64,000 nt of DNA from Parabacteroides distasonis ATCC 8503 (lineage in GTDB: Bacteria > Bacteroidota > Bacteroidia > Bacteroidales > Tannerellaceae), in NCBI RefSeq assembly GCF_000012845.1, contig NC_009615.1, forward strand, positions 1,015,501-1,079,500. Direction: 5' to 3'. The position numbers and the translations under genes were made by a program. The notes below the pieces were generated by a model. The model had not been told where the DNA came from. It saw nothing but the letters and a program-made list of their open reading frames with translations, and did not search any database. Shown here one piece after another: positions 26,274 through 34,504 of this stretch; within the stretch, counting starts at the first letter, position 1; the number at the start of each line of letters is the position of its first letter.

Positions 26274-26307
26274 AACGTCTGGGTAAAATAATTATCCGGA
26301 CGTTTTT
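26274..26307 (+). terminator. Rho-independent terminator after the ImmA operon
   Basis: An 11-bp stem with two G-U pairs (AACGTC... with ...GACGTT) around an AT-rich loop, followed by TTT. It ends the two-gene operon and isolates it from the next small genes. Confidence 0.7.
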
Positions 26308-26343
26308 CTCTTCCTCCTTACCCTCCCTTCCAAAATAATTCCC

Positions 26344-26351
26344 TACATTTG
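26344..26351 (+). promoter_or_regulatory. -7 box upstream of small cargo genes
   Basis: TACATTTG matches TAnnTTTG, 24 bp before the ATG at 26375. No -33 box was seen. It follows a terminator, so the 60- and 216-residue genes probably form their own transcript. Confidence 0.45.
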
Positions 26352-26374
26352 GGAAATCCTTAAAAGTAATCACT

Positions 26375-26557
26375 ATGGCAAAAGATTCTACACCCTCGCA
26401 GATTGCGACCAATGCGTTACAATCACTCCCTTTCGATAATATTATCGGAGGCCCCTTGAATGCTTGTATAGAGGCTCAACAATTAGAGAAGACTGCTGCT
26501 GAGTTCATGAAAGAGGCTGGGCTTGATCTGGATAAAGATGCGAAAGATAAAGAATAG
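26375..26557 (+). CDS. small protein, resembles DUF2589 N-terminus
   Basis: A 60-residue protein: SLPFDNIIGGPLNACIEAQQ, then a helix and an acidic Lys/Asp tail. The LPFDNIIGGPL pattern resembles the start of DUF2589 family proteins, which are longer, so this may be a short or truncated relative (comparison from memory). It lies 24 bp before the next gene and probably is co-transcribed with it. Confidence 0.4.
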   Translation: MAKDSTPSQIATNALQSLPFDNIIGGPLNACIEAQQLEKTAAEFMKEAGLDLDKDAKDKE

Positions 26558-26581
26558 TTTAAATCCCTAAATTGATTGACC

Positions 26582-27232
26582 ATGAAAGCGGAAAAACAAC
26601 AGAGAGAGGCTACTTCACGGGTAATACAACCTTCAAAAGGAGGAATGCGATCTTTTGAATTTGCAGATAATAAAATCTCCAAGATTAAACAGCTTTATGA
26701 GGTTGAAAGAAACCTGGGGTATAGTGCTGTACAAAATATAGAGTTTATTAATACAAGAAAGCCTAATATCTCTGGACCTGTAGTTCAGCTAGCAACAACA
26801 TGGCAATGGACTGGTACTTACTGGGATGCCTTAAGGACAGATGGATATCCTTCAGCACAACCAAATAGGCCCGGAGCTTACCTATATGAAGTAGTAGCAA
26901 CTAAAGAAGATGCGGTAGAAGATGTTGAGCCTCCATTGGGTTACTCATTAGTGACTGACTCAGTAGGGAGACAGGCTTATTTGCATAATCCCAACGATTA
27001 TGTGGTAGGTAGAGTTGCTCTTGATCATTTAATAGATATAGCACATGGAAATGAACACAGAATTCATCGTTCAGCTCAGATGGCGGGTACCTTAATTCCT
27101 ACTTATATCCATCCTAACGATGATGAATTATATACTTTTACAACTCAAGACAATCATATTGATGGTATTCCTAAAATAACTATTTATGAACAAGGGAAGG
27201 TCAGAGGAGGTGTTCACAAATTTGGTAAATAA
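26582..27232 (+). CDS. cargo protein of unknown function
   Basis: A 216-residue protein from ATG 26582. The N-terminus (KQQREATSRVIQPSKGG, then RSFEFADN) resembles the leader found on some cargo proteins of extracellular contractile injection systems, where a disordered Lys/Gln stretch precedes an F-x-x-x-DNRPE-like motif; this is a weak match. The rest is beta-rich with WQWTGTYWDALRTDGY and a His-rich stretch (GNEHRIHRSAQ). It has no signal peptide or membrane segment. Function is unknown. Confidence 0.4.
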   Translation: MKAEKQQREATSRVIQPSKGGMRSFEFADNKISKIKQLYEVERNLGYSAVQNIEFINTRKPNISGPVVQLATTWQWTGTYWDALRTDGYPSAQPNRPGAYLYEVVATKEDAVEDVEPPLGYSLVTDSVGRQAYLHNPNDYVVGRVALDHLIDIAHGNEHRIHRSAQMAGTLIPTYIHPNDDELYTFTTQDNHIDGIPKITIYEQGKVRGGVHKFGK

Positions 27233-27434
27233 CCGAAGATTGAACAACGACAAGAATTGTGATCATCAACCCCATAAGCCTCCATCCTCTCAACCGGGAA
27301 AGACCGTATCAACCCTGCGATATGGGGGGTAAAGTGAACTATATCATGAACTGCTCTCTCAAATTTATCGATCGGGTACCGGCATATATAGTTAAGGTTA
27401 ACGTTCGGAGTTGTAATATTTCGGGCGTTTTTTG

Positions 27435-27442
27435 TATATTTG
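27435..27442 (+). promoter_or_regulatory. -7 box upstream of RES gene
   Basis: TATATTTG matches TAnnTTTG, with a TTG at 27411-27413 about 21 bp upstream as a partial -33 box. It lies 28 bp before the ATG. The 200 bp upstream (27233-27430) show no other gene that can be supported. Confidence 0.5.
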
Positions 27443-27469
27443 TAAGTGTTAAAATTAAATCATTAGATA

Positions 27470-28666
27470 ATGGAAGGATTTTATGAAAAACTAAGAAAGT
27501 TAATGCCTTTAAAGAATTGGAATGATTTGATCTTAGAAGAAAGAGAAAAGCAGGATTTTAGAGAAGGTTTGTCATGTGCATTGGATGCTTATGTTTCATT
27601 GTTGAAAGAGTATAAAGAAATTCTTGGACCAGATATAGATGATATTATAGCAAAGGTCGAAGAATGTAATAACTACCTAAAGGAGTGTGTGAATTATTAT
27701 TATGAAGGGATGTATAGCTCTGCATATGAGTCTATAGCAAAAATTTTATCAGATTCTCTTTATCAGAACTCATATCTCCCGATTCAGTCAGGATGTGTTT
27801 TGTATAAAGCAAGGACTATTGGAAAATATCAAAAACTTACTTTTGAAGATATGTTTCATATACCTTTAAATCAAAGGGGAATAGTGAAAACACAACGTTA
27901 TAGTGCTCCTGGATATCCTTGTTTATATTTAGGAAAAAGTATTAACGTCTGTTGGGAAGAACTTGGACGGCCTCGTTTTGATGATCTAATGATTTCTCGT
28001 TTTGTTGTTAAAAATGAATTTCAGGTGTTAGATTTAAGGGTGCCTCAAAAAGATGCCTTGAAAAGTGATAGGTTGGCAGAGATATTGAAAAAAATACCGC
28101 TTATTATGAGTGTATCAATAGTTGTAATAGACACAGACGCCTCTTTTAAGCCAGAATATATTATTCCACAACTTATAATAGAATATATTATTACGAATAA
28201 TCGGAATGAATATAAAGAAGGAAAACGTGATCTTTTTAGTTTTATATTGGGAGTATACTATACGTCTACTCACATAAATGGAGATTTGGAATTTCCAGAA
28301 AATATTTTTTATAATTTAGCACTACCAGTTGTTGTCGTCAATGGTAAAGAAACCTATTGTGAGCTTTTATCTTCTTGCTTTGACTGGACAGATCCTACTT
28401 CTTATTATTATGAAGATATAAAAGAAAAATTTGGAAGTACTTTCAGAGATGTGGATATTGATTCAAAATTGACACAAAAAGAACTTCATTATAAATATTC
28501 AAAAATGGGAGAATTAGAAAGTCGCATGTCTGAATTATCTTTAAAGGAGCACAAGCATTGCATTGTAAATACTAATACAATTTATCTCGATTCAGACGGT
28601 AAAATGCTAAATAAGTTAGAAATACGTGCTGATCATGATACAAGCTGGGCATTTAATAACTTATAG
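27470..28666 (+). CDS. RES-domain protein, toxin or defence effector candidate
   Basis: A 398-residue protein. Residues 1-100 are helical. A RES domain follows (about 108-285): an Arg in LYKARTIGK, then KTQRYSAPGYPCLYLGKSI and CWEEL, giving the Arg, Glu and Ser that name the family. RES enzymes degrade NAD+ by phosphorolysis and usually pair with an Xre antitoxin; none is adjacent here. The C-terminal 100 residues are of unknown type. A solitary RES protein at the cargo end of a prophage suggests an abortive-infection effector. That role is inferred. Confidence 0.7.
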   Translation: MEGFYEKLRKLMPLKNWNDLILEEREKQDFREGLSCALDAYVSLLKEYKEILGPDIDDIIAKVEECNNYLKECVNYYYEGMYSSAYESIAKILSDSLYQNSYLPIQSGCVLYKARTIGKYQKLTFEDMFHIPLNQRGIVKTQRYSAPGYPCLYLGKSINVCWEELGRPRFDDLMISRFVVKNEFQVLDLRVPQKDALKSDRLAEILKKIPLIMSVSIVVIDTDASFKPEYIIPQLIIEYIITNNRNEYKEGKRDLFSFILGVYYTSTHINGDLEFPENIFYNLALPVVVVNGKETYCELLSSCFDWTDPTSYYYEDIKEKFGSTFRDVDIDSKLTQKELHYKYSKMGELESRMSELSLKEHKHCIVNTNTIYLDSDGKMLNKLEIRADHDTSWAFNNL

Positions 28667-28701
28667 ATTGGGGGCAGAAGAAGTCCCCAGCCGTTAGTAA
28701 A

Positions 28702-28809
28702 ACCTCTAACCTTCCTACTAACGCAAAACACGTGAGCAAACTGTATGGCCAGAGCTGAAAACCCTCTTTCGTGTTACGATTGTTCTTGTATTGTAGGAAT
28801 GTTAGAGGT
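28702..28809 (+). repeat. inverted repeat between RES gene and integrase
   Basis: ACCTCTAACCTTCCTAC (28702-28718) pairs with its reverse complement at 28793-28809 with one mismatch in 17. The 74-nt middle has a weaker inner pairing. It may be a folded RNA 3' end for the RES gene, a recombination or excisionase site, or the relic of a small element. The stretch 28667-28996 otherwise holds only the fragment listed next. Confidence 0.5.
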
Positions 28810-28817
28810 CTTAAATA

Positions 28818-28991
28818 TCACAACAGCAACCTCCCTTCCTTCTTATCCATCACCGCATTGAAAACACTTTTATAGGTCTCATACAACTCCTTCCGGCTTT
28901 CCTGCCCCGGCCAATCGGCAAAAGATTCTCCTGCAAAAAATTTCCAAGCGAAGATCCGTTTGGCTTTTTCGGACAACTCTAACAGGTCGAC
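28818..28991 (-). pseudogene. gene fragment next to the integrase
   Basis: The minus strand is open for 58 codons up to a TGA, with protein-like content (EKAKRIFAWKFFAGESFADW and ETYKSVFNAVMDKKEG). It is blocked upstream by an in-frame TAG directly beside the integrase stop, and only a Met 13 residues from the end is available. It looks like the 3' end of a gene cut off by recombination. The original gene was not recognised. Confidence 0.35.
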
Positions 28992-28996
28992 CTAAT

Positions 28997-30304
28997 TTAT
29001 TTTAGACTATCCCATTTGAATAAGGATAACAACTTCCTGTTGGCCTCCCAAAGTACACTGTAATCCCGTTCGATATACACACGAGCCAACTTCAATGTGG
29101 AATCGGTATGGTTAAGCATCTCATCTACCCTTGCAATATCAATGCCCGCTTTATTAGCGGCTAACGTTGCCATTGTATGCCGGGCATAATAATAATTCAG
29201 ATCCGGAACTCCTATTATTTCTCCTATCTCATCTAGTCCTTTATTTATTGATTTATTGAAATTCTCTGAACTTCTATACCGCTTATGAAAAATAAAGACT
29301 TTCTCTCCAGATGGGTCGGAGTATTTCTCAAACAGTTTTTTTATTTCCGGTTCAATCCGGACTTTCATTTCTGCCTTATCTTCACGCCTAGTACGTGTCT
29401 TAGTCCTTTGATAGGAAATAATTCCGTTTTCGACGGTAGGAGCATTATAGAAATCGGCACTATTCATGCCCATCATCGCAAATGATAGGATAAAAATGTC
29501 TTTCGCTAAATTGAAAACAGGCTGACCTCCATTGCGAGCATTTTGTTTATACGGAAGATCTATTATTTGCTGTACTTGGTCTATAGACAATGTTCGATGC
29601 TCACTTTGGGGAACTGGTGCGATTTTGTATTTTGAGAACGGGGAAAATGGGATGCGTATGATTCCTCTATCCTCGTCGTTATATTCATTTTTAGCGAGGT
29701 TGTGTAATGTTTTGATTTGTGATGTGTAAAGGGATATGACCCGTTTGCCTTTAGGCTTATCAGTTGGTTTTGATCCACCATCGCGGCATCCTTTAAAAGA
29801 AGGTTCATTTTTTAGGAACTTCTCAAACGCTCTCATAAAAGATGCTGTAATGAGGTTTATGTCGAGCTCTTCTTTTCCGATGAACCTGACAAGCGCATTT
29901 ATGGCTATCCGATAGTTCTTTGCCGTACCTAGTCTTCCGTCCTGCTCGAGATCATCCGCTATTTTTCGTCCATAGGAAATGAAATTCAGGCTGAAATTCT
30001 CTTCCTCTGTAGTCAAGTACTCCACAATTCGATCAACCTCCCAGTGCTCTGCTTCAACACCTGCGGATGTCAATTTTTTCTTAAATCCTAATATCATCTC
30101 TTCCATTAGGTCGATTACGGCTTGATTCTTGATCTTGATTTTTTCTTTTCCGTTGTCTTTCTTTTTTATAATATCTGAAACTGACACATTGTGGCTGGTC
30201 TTGATGTATTTGGACTTGCCTTTCTGTGTTATACGGATTTTTACGTTATATGTACCATCCTCTTTCCGTTGATGCGGGAGTACTAAAAATTTGAATGTAG
30301 CCAT
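28997..30304 (-). CDS. phage tyrosine integrase
   Basis: A 435-residue tyrosine recombinase from the ATG at 30304 (MATFKFLVLPHQRKEDGTYN); an ATG 42 bp further upstream is possible but lies across the promoter. It has an Arm-type N-terminal DNA-binding region, a SAM-like core-binding domain (about 100-210) and a catalytic domain with ARHTMATLA, LNHTD and the Tyr in VYIERD. The first catalytic Arg region reads FAMMGMNSADF, a variation common in Bacteroidales integrases. It integrates and excises the prophage. The gene points inward from the right end. Confidence 0.9.
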   Translation of the reverse strand: MATFKFLVLPHQRKEDGTYNVKIRITQKGKSKYIKTSHNVSVSDIIKKKDNGKEKIKIKNQAVIDLMEEMILGFKKKLTSAGVEAEHWEVDRIVEYLTTEEENFSLNFISYGRKIADDLEQDGRLGTAKNYRIAINALVRFIGKEELDINLITASFMRAFEKFLKNEPSFKGCRDGGSKPTDKPKGKRVISLYTSQIKTLHNLAKNEYNDEDRGIIRIPFSPFSKYKIAPVPQSEHRTLSIDQVQQIIDLPYKQNARNGGQPVFNLAKDIFILSFAMMGMNSADFYNAPTVENGIISYQRTKTRTRREDKAEMKVRIEPEIKKLFEKYSDPSGEKVFIFHKRYRSSENFNKSINKGLDEIGEIIGVPDLNYYYARHTMATLAANKAGIDIARVDEMLNHTDSTLKLARVYIERDYSVLWEANRKLLSLFKWDSLK

Positions 30305-30343
30305 AATCGTGCACTGTAAAACATTTGTAAAAAAAATAGTACA

Positions 30344-30351
30344 CAAAAGTA
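30344..30351 (-). promoter_or_regulatory. -7 box for the integrase
   Basis: The minus strand reads TACTTTTG, matching TAnnTTTG, 40 bp before the integrase ATG at 30304. This is one reason to prefer that start. No -33 box at normal spacing. The AT-rich 200 bp to the right should include the prophage end, but no tRNA or clear attachment repeat was seen. Confidence 0.45.
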
Positions 30352-30550
30352 CGTCAAAAAGATATTTTATATGTACGTGTTTGGATTATTTAATTAGTAG
30401 GATAATATGATATGTGTGGTTAATTGCTTGATTATTAATAAAATGTTAATGCTTTGACCTCGAGGAAAGGCAGTGCATTAGCTAATAATTGAACAATAAC
30501 TTTTACTTTTCATAGGTTGTGTATATTCTGTCTTATGTACGCGAATGTAT

Positions 30551-30582
30551 AAAAAAAGCGGAGACCGAAGGGCCTCCGCTTT
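30551..30582 (-). terminator. terminator of the alkaline phosphatase gene
   Basis: AAAGCGGAG and CTCCGCTTT form a perfect 9-bp stem around a 10-nt loop, with A/T runs on both sides, so it can work in both directions. It follows the phosphatase stop on the minus strand. Confidence 0.8.
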
Positions 30583-30587
30583 ATATT

Positions 30588-32288
30588 TTATTTTAAGAAA
30601 TCAACTAGACTTGCCGGAAGATAGAACGTGTTATTTTTATCGACATAAACGACGACAGAGTTTAACCGTATCTCATCTTGGCCTTTCTTCCCGGACTTCA
30701 CGATATTGGAGAACGGGGTGATCGTTAGCTGTTTTTTCTTATCTTTCTTGTTCTTAACGATCAAGGTTGGAGAACCTTTCTCGTCGGCGGCAGGGACGAT
30801 CTCGCAAGTGTAATCCTCGAATACGTCCGTGTGGCGTGCGAAGTTCTTGTTTGTAAGATCTTCCAAGTTTTCGTGTGTCAATCCGAACAAATTGCATAAG
30901 TACTCATTCAGCTCGATGTTCGTATTCATACCTAGGGGTAAGGTTCCTTGCGGATGGTAAGCGGCAAGGAATACTTCCTCGCCCGTATGGCCGCCGGTCG
31001 TGAAACCGAAGCAAGTGCGGGAAGTGATGATATGCGCCATCAATCCGGTTAACGAGCCACTGTACATGGAGGAATTATCTTCTGGTTTGCGTTGGTCTTC
31101 CGGTATCGGGCTATTCTTATAATCCTTGCAATTGTTCAACGCATTCATCTCTTCCGGTGTCAGCTCGAAGCCGGCGTAGGTGCGGAATACGTTTTGCACT
31201 TCTGAGTTAGGAACGCTGTTTACCTTGTTGGCGAAACCCTCGGCGGTCAATTTATACAGGGAGAATTGGTGGAACAATTGATCTTTCGTCAATTTATCGT
31301 AACCTTTACAATCTCTTCTACCTAAGCTGATACCGCTGTTTCCGTGGTCGGGTACGATGACAACGGCAGTCTCGCCGTTATTGCGTGCGAACTCCAATGC
31401 GGCACCGCAGGCACGATCGAATGCCAAGAAATCGGTAGCCATACCTACCGGGTCATTTCCATGAGCGGCCCAGTCTACCTTACTGCCTTCTACCATTAAG
31501 AAGAAGCCATTCGGGTTCTTGGATAATTTGTCGATCGCCTTACGAGTCATTTCCTCGATAGAAGGTTGCTCTTCCGGATTGCGGTCGATATCGTAAGCCA
31601 TTTCCTTGTTGCCATATAAAGCCCACATCTTCTGATTATTATCGGCACGCATACCTTTCAGGTCGTTTCTATATACGCCGTATCCGTTCGCCAATAGATA
31701 ATCTTCCATATCCTTTGTAAGGATAGAAACTCCACCACCGATAACGACATCGATATCATTATGAACCATCTGCGGAGCGATCCAGTCGTATTTACCACGG
31801 TTGTAGCTATGAGCGGAGCAGTCCGCCGGGGTAGCGTGCGGGAATTCGCAAGTGAAAACCAATCCCGTGGCTTTGCCCTGCAACATCTTTCCAGCCTCCA
31901 ATACAGTGGTAAGCGGTTGGAAGGCACGGGCCGGGTCGGTCGGGTAGATATCGTTATCACCGTCGTTCTCCGGGTAAGTGGATACATAACCCGTACGGCT
32001 CGGTTGTCCGGTCATGTAGCATGATGTAGTAGGAGCGGAGTCGCCGATAGGGGCGTTAGAAGAATGCGTACGCACCGTTCCGCACAAATACGGGTCGATG
32101 TTCAATTTCGGTTTGCTGGGATCTTGGTACCATTGCAACCAACGGGCGATAGAGATAGTCGCCAATGAGGTTCCGTCCGGGATTAAAAGGATCACGTTCT
32201 TGACAGGCTTCACGTTCTCCTTTTCCACGGCATTGGCCGGCATGATGATAATAGCCAGCAAAAGCAGAAAAGCTAATGTTTTTTTCAT
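30588..32288 (-). CDS. phoA: periplasmic alkaline phosphatase
   Basis: A 566-residue protein from the ATG at 32288, nine codons inside the longest frame, chosen because it begins a clear signal peptide (MKKTLAFLLLL). The PhoA fold is marked by LIPDG, the nucleophile motif GDSAPTTSCYMTG (Ser after Asp), EGSKVDWAAHGND, VIVPDHGNSG and the metal-site GGHTGEEVFLAAYHP. It releases phosphate from monoesters in the periplasm. It has a C-terminal extension of about 60 residues rich in Lys that E. coli PhoA lacks. It is the first clear chromosomal gene right of the prophage. Confidence 0.9.
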   Translation of the reverse strand: MKKTLAFLLLLAIIIMPANAVEKENVKPVKNVILLIPDGTSLATISIARWLQWYQDPSKPKLNIDPYLCGTVRTHSSNAPIGDSAPTTSCYMTGQPSRTGYVSTYPENDGDNDIYPTDPARAFQPLTTVLEAGKMLQGKATGLVFTCEFPHATPADCSAHSYNRGKYDWIAPQMVHNDIDVVIGGGVSILTKDMEDYLLANGYGVYRNDLKGMRADNNQKMWALYGNKEMAYDIDRNPEEQPSIEEMTRKAIDKLSKNPNGFFLMVEGSKVDWAAHGNDPVGMATDFLAFDRACGAALEFARNNGETAVVIVPDHGNSGISLGRRDCKGYDKLTKDQLFHQFSLYKLTAEGFANKVNSVPNSEVQNVFRTYAGFELTPEEMNALNNCKDYKNSPIPEDQRKPEDNSSMYSGSLTGLMAHIITSRTCFGFTTGGHTGEEVFLAAYHPQGTLPLGMNTNIELNEYLCNLFGLTHENLEDLTNKNFARHTDVFEDYTCEIVPAADEKGSPTLIVKNKKDKKKQLTITPFSNIVKSGKKGQDEIRLNSVVVYVDKNNTFYLPASLVDFLK

Positions 32289-32331
32289 GTGCTTTAATTT
32301 AATAATGTATAACAAATTCTTCTATTAAATC

Positions 32332-33510
32332 CTAATTTCCAAGTGGGATGATCTCCTCGTTGAACCGTGTCAACTTCTCCACGCCCGTCTCCGTTACAAG
32401 GAAACTGTTCTCGATACCCACGGCACCGACACCCGGGATCACGAATTTGGGCTCCAAGGCGAACACCATATTCGGTAAAAGCTCCTCTTTCGAGCGAGGG
32501 GTAAGCACAGGTAGCTCATTGATCTGTATACCGATGCCATGTCCTACGAATTTAGCCTGTTGCTCGGTTCCCATAAAGTTAGCCGAAAGACCTTCTTTCT
32601 TAGCGATATTCGCCGCTATATTATATAAATCCGAACAAGCGGTTCCCGGGCGGGTAGCGTTTTCTACCTCCTGCTGTATCGTAAGGGCCACTTGATGCGC
32701 CCGATAAGCTTCCTCCGTCAGGCGGCCTACGGAGAAGACACGGGTCATGTCCGTCATATAAGCCGTATAATTGCCGGCCATATCCACCATGATAGCGGTA
32801 CCTTCTTTTAATAAAGTACCGTTAGCGCCCAGCGGACAAGAAGCGTCTATGCCGCCTCCACCCAAAGCGAAATCAAAAGGGGATGGGGTCTCGGCGTTTT
32901 CCCCGGCGAGAATACTGCCCATATAGATATCCATATTGGCTCCGAAAGCACGGAAAAGACCGATCGAGCCGTTCTTGCGCATACGTTTCTCGATCTCGTA
33001 CTGAAACTCCAAGTCTGTCATACCGGGACGGAAACATTCCGGGATCTCGCTATAAGTAGCCTCATGCTTGCGGGCGGCGATACGGAATTGCCCGATCTCC
33101 CAAGGGGTTTTTACCCGGCGAAGGTTTCGCATGAAAGCGGTGGCGTTACCGGCCTCCTCCGGTTGGAATACCTTTTGTAAACGGATATATTCATTATAAG
33201 TTAACTCATCTGCCTCTAATAAGAGTCTTTTCGGCATCTTAATTCCTCGTTCCGCAAATAAGGTTGGGATGTCTTCCGGCTTACGGATGTATTCCACTTG
33301 ATGTCCTGAAAGCCCGTTCGGTCGCTTGATCAGGAACCACGGCTCACCGTCTACCGGCAAATAAAAATAACCACTATAGATTTGTCCTGTCGTATAATAA
33401 AGATTTACATCTACGGTAAGCAAACAGGCATCCATACCCATCTTTGCCATACCATCTCTCATCCGATCCCATTTTATCTTTAGGTCGTTCTTCAATTCTT
33501 CTGAAATCAT
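32332..33510 (-). CDS. M24 family metallopeptidase (Xaa-Pro peptidase-like)
   Basis: A 392-residue protein with a creatinase-like N-terminal domain (1-150) and a pita-bread catalytic domain. The expected metal ligands are visible: Asp in VDMAGNYTAYMTD, His in FVGHGIGIQINELP, Glu in FALEPKF and Glu in GIENSFLVTE. It should cleave the N-terminal bond before proline or act on a related small substrate. No signal peptide, so cytoplasmic. It starts 44 bp upstream of the phosphatase and may be transcribed with it. Confidence 0.8.
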   Translation of the reverse strand: MISEELKNDLKIKWDRMRDGMAKMGMDACLLTVDVNLYYTTGQIYSGYFYLPVDGEPWFLIKRPNGLSGHQVEYIRKPEDIPTLFAERGIKMPKRLLLEADELTYNEYIRLQKVFQPEEAGNATAFMRNLRRVKTPWEIGQFRIAARKHEATYSEIPECFRPGMTDLEFQYEIEKRMRKNGSIGLFRAFGANMDIYMGSILAGENAETPSPFDFALGGGGIDASCPLGANGTLLKEGTAIMVDMAGNYTAYMTDMTRVFSVGRLTEEAYRAHQVALTIQQEVENATRPGTACSDLYNIAANIAKKEGLSANFMGTEQQAKFVGHGIGIQINELPVLTPRSKEELLPNMVFALEPKFVIPGVGAVGIENSFLVTETGVEKLTRFNEEIIPLGN

Positions 33511-33545
33511 CTTCCTTTGTATTACTTTTATTTTGTACCGGGCAT

Positions 33546-33553
33546 CAAAGGTA
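33546..33553 (-). promoter_or_regulatory. -7 box for the M24 peptidase gene
   Basis: The minus strand reads TACCTTTG, matching TAnnTTTG, 36 bp before the ATG at 33510. No -33 box was seen. Confidence 0.5.
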
Positions 33554-33701
33554 ACAAGAATTTACGAGATTTAAGTGGATTTGAGGTGAATAAAGTATTA
33601 CAAACGCATATATGCGAATATACGGTTGAATAGGGAAATCTTCTTATGAATAAAGATAATCATATCTGTATCTATTCCTTGATTCTCGTCGTGAATCCTA
33701 T

Positions 33702-33760
33702 AAACCACGGCGTGGTCTTTACAGATCATGGCGTGGTTTACAAAGACCACGCCGTGGTTT
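33702..33760. repeat. perfect 19-bp inverted repeat in a 329-bp gap
   Basis: Arms 33702-33720 (AAACCACGGCGTGGTCTTT) and 33742-33760 are exact reverse complements with a 21-nt loop. The loop carries another GGCGTGGTTTAC unit, so three versions of the same CCACGGCGTGG-like palindrome lie in 60 bp. A second palindrome, CGCATATATGCG, lies at 33605-33616. No gene is seen in 33511-33839. It may be a REP-like mobile unit or the shared 3' end of the flanking genes. Confidence 0.7.
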
Positions 33761-33839
33761 GTAGAATAGAAGTAGATCCGATATAGAATATATAAGTATT
33801 CAGCTGGTTATTCTTGCGGAACAGATAGGGTATTCGATA

Positions 33840-34289
33840 CTATTGGACCGGGATCTTGATAACCACCTTCCGGATATTCCCTTGGCCGATACCCGGGGCG
33901 TGCCCGTCTTCCGGGAAATAAATGGCGAATTGTCCGGGATAGATTTTCGTATAGGCGGTAGGTTTGTCGATATAAAAGGCGATATCTTGCTCCTCGTTGT
34001 ATGGAACGGACTCCTCTAGTAATTGATCTCCCGGTTTCCACCCGATTTTCTCTACGCCCAATAAGGGGAATTGGATATCGATAAATTTCTTGTGGGTCTC
34101 GATGGCCGCTTCCGACTTCTCCTTTCCGAAGAGGCTGGCGATGCTAACCGTGAAACCAGCGTCCGCTATATCGTATTTACCATCTTCCATTTTTGAAAAA
34201 TCAGTAGACTTAACATAGTCAAAAGCCTGCTTAAACAGCGGATGGATACATTCGATCCGCTTAGAGTTCTCAAGTGAGTCTAGAATCAT
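33840..34289 (-). CDS. YhcH/YjgK/YiaL family sugar-metabolism protein
   Basis: A 149-residue beta-barrel protein. Family motifs include ETHKKFIDIQFPLLG and the metal-binding FPEDGHAPG with a C-terminal KVVIKIPV strand. Relatives such as NanQ anomerise or otherwise process sialic acid and related sugars. It stands alone here on the minus strand, divergent from copA, with no sugar operon nearby, so the substrate is unknown. Confidence 0.8.
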   Translation of the reverse strand: MILDSLENSKRIECIHPLFKQAFDYVKSTDFSKMEDGKYDIADAGFTVSIASLFGKEKSEAAIETHKKFIDIQFPLLGVEKIGWKPGDQLLEESVPYNEEQDIAFYIDKPTAYTKIYPGQFAIYFPEDGHAPGIGQGNIRKVVIKIPVQ

Positions 34290-34429
34290 ATTGTTATTAA
34301 GTTTTAGTAATTGGTTTGAAAATCCTTACAAATGTCGGGTATTTCCCTGTTAAATAATAGTCATATTTCTCAAATAAATCTATTAAGTTCCTAGGTTTCT
34401 TAACGTACGTAAATACTGTTTCGTAAAGT

Positions 34430-34466
34430 TTGCAATCTGGTTGCAATCATATTTATCGTATCTTTG
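34430..34466 (+). promoter_or_regulatory. promoter region of copA with direct repeats
   Basis: TATCTTTG at 34459-34466 matches the -7 box, 39 bp before the copA ATG. Two copies of TTGCAATC (34430-34437 and 34441-34448), 11 bp apart (one helical turn), cover the expected -33 region. This is the usual layout of an activator site. Which regulator binds is unknown. Confidence 0.5.
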
Positions 34467-34504
34467 TTATTCATTTATATATAACTAAACAGGTGATACG
34501 ATCT

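Noticed and set aside
27259..27486. A 75-codon open frame before the RES gene
   Set aside because: It overlaps the RES promoter and start, and its sequence is not protein-like.
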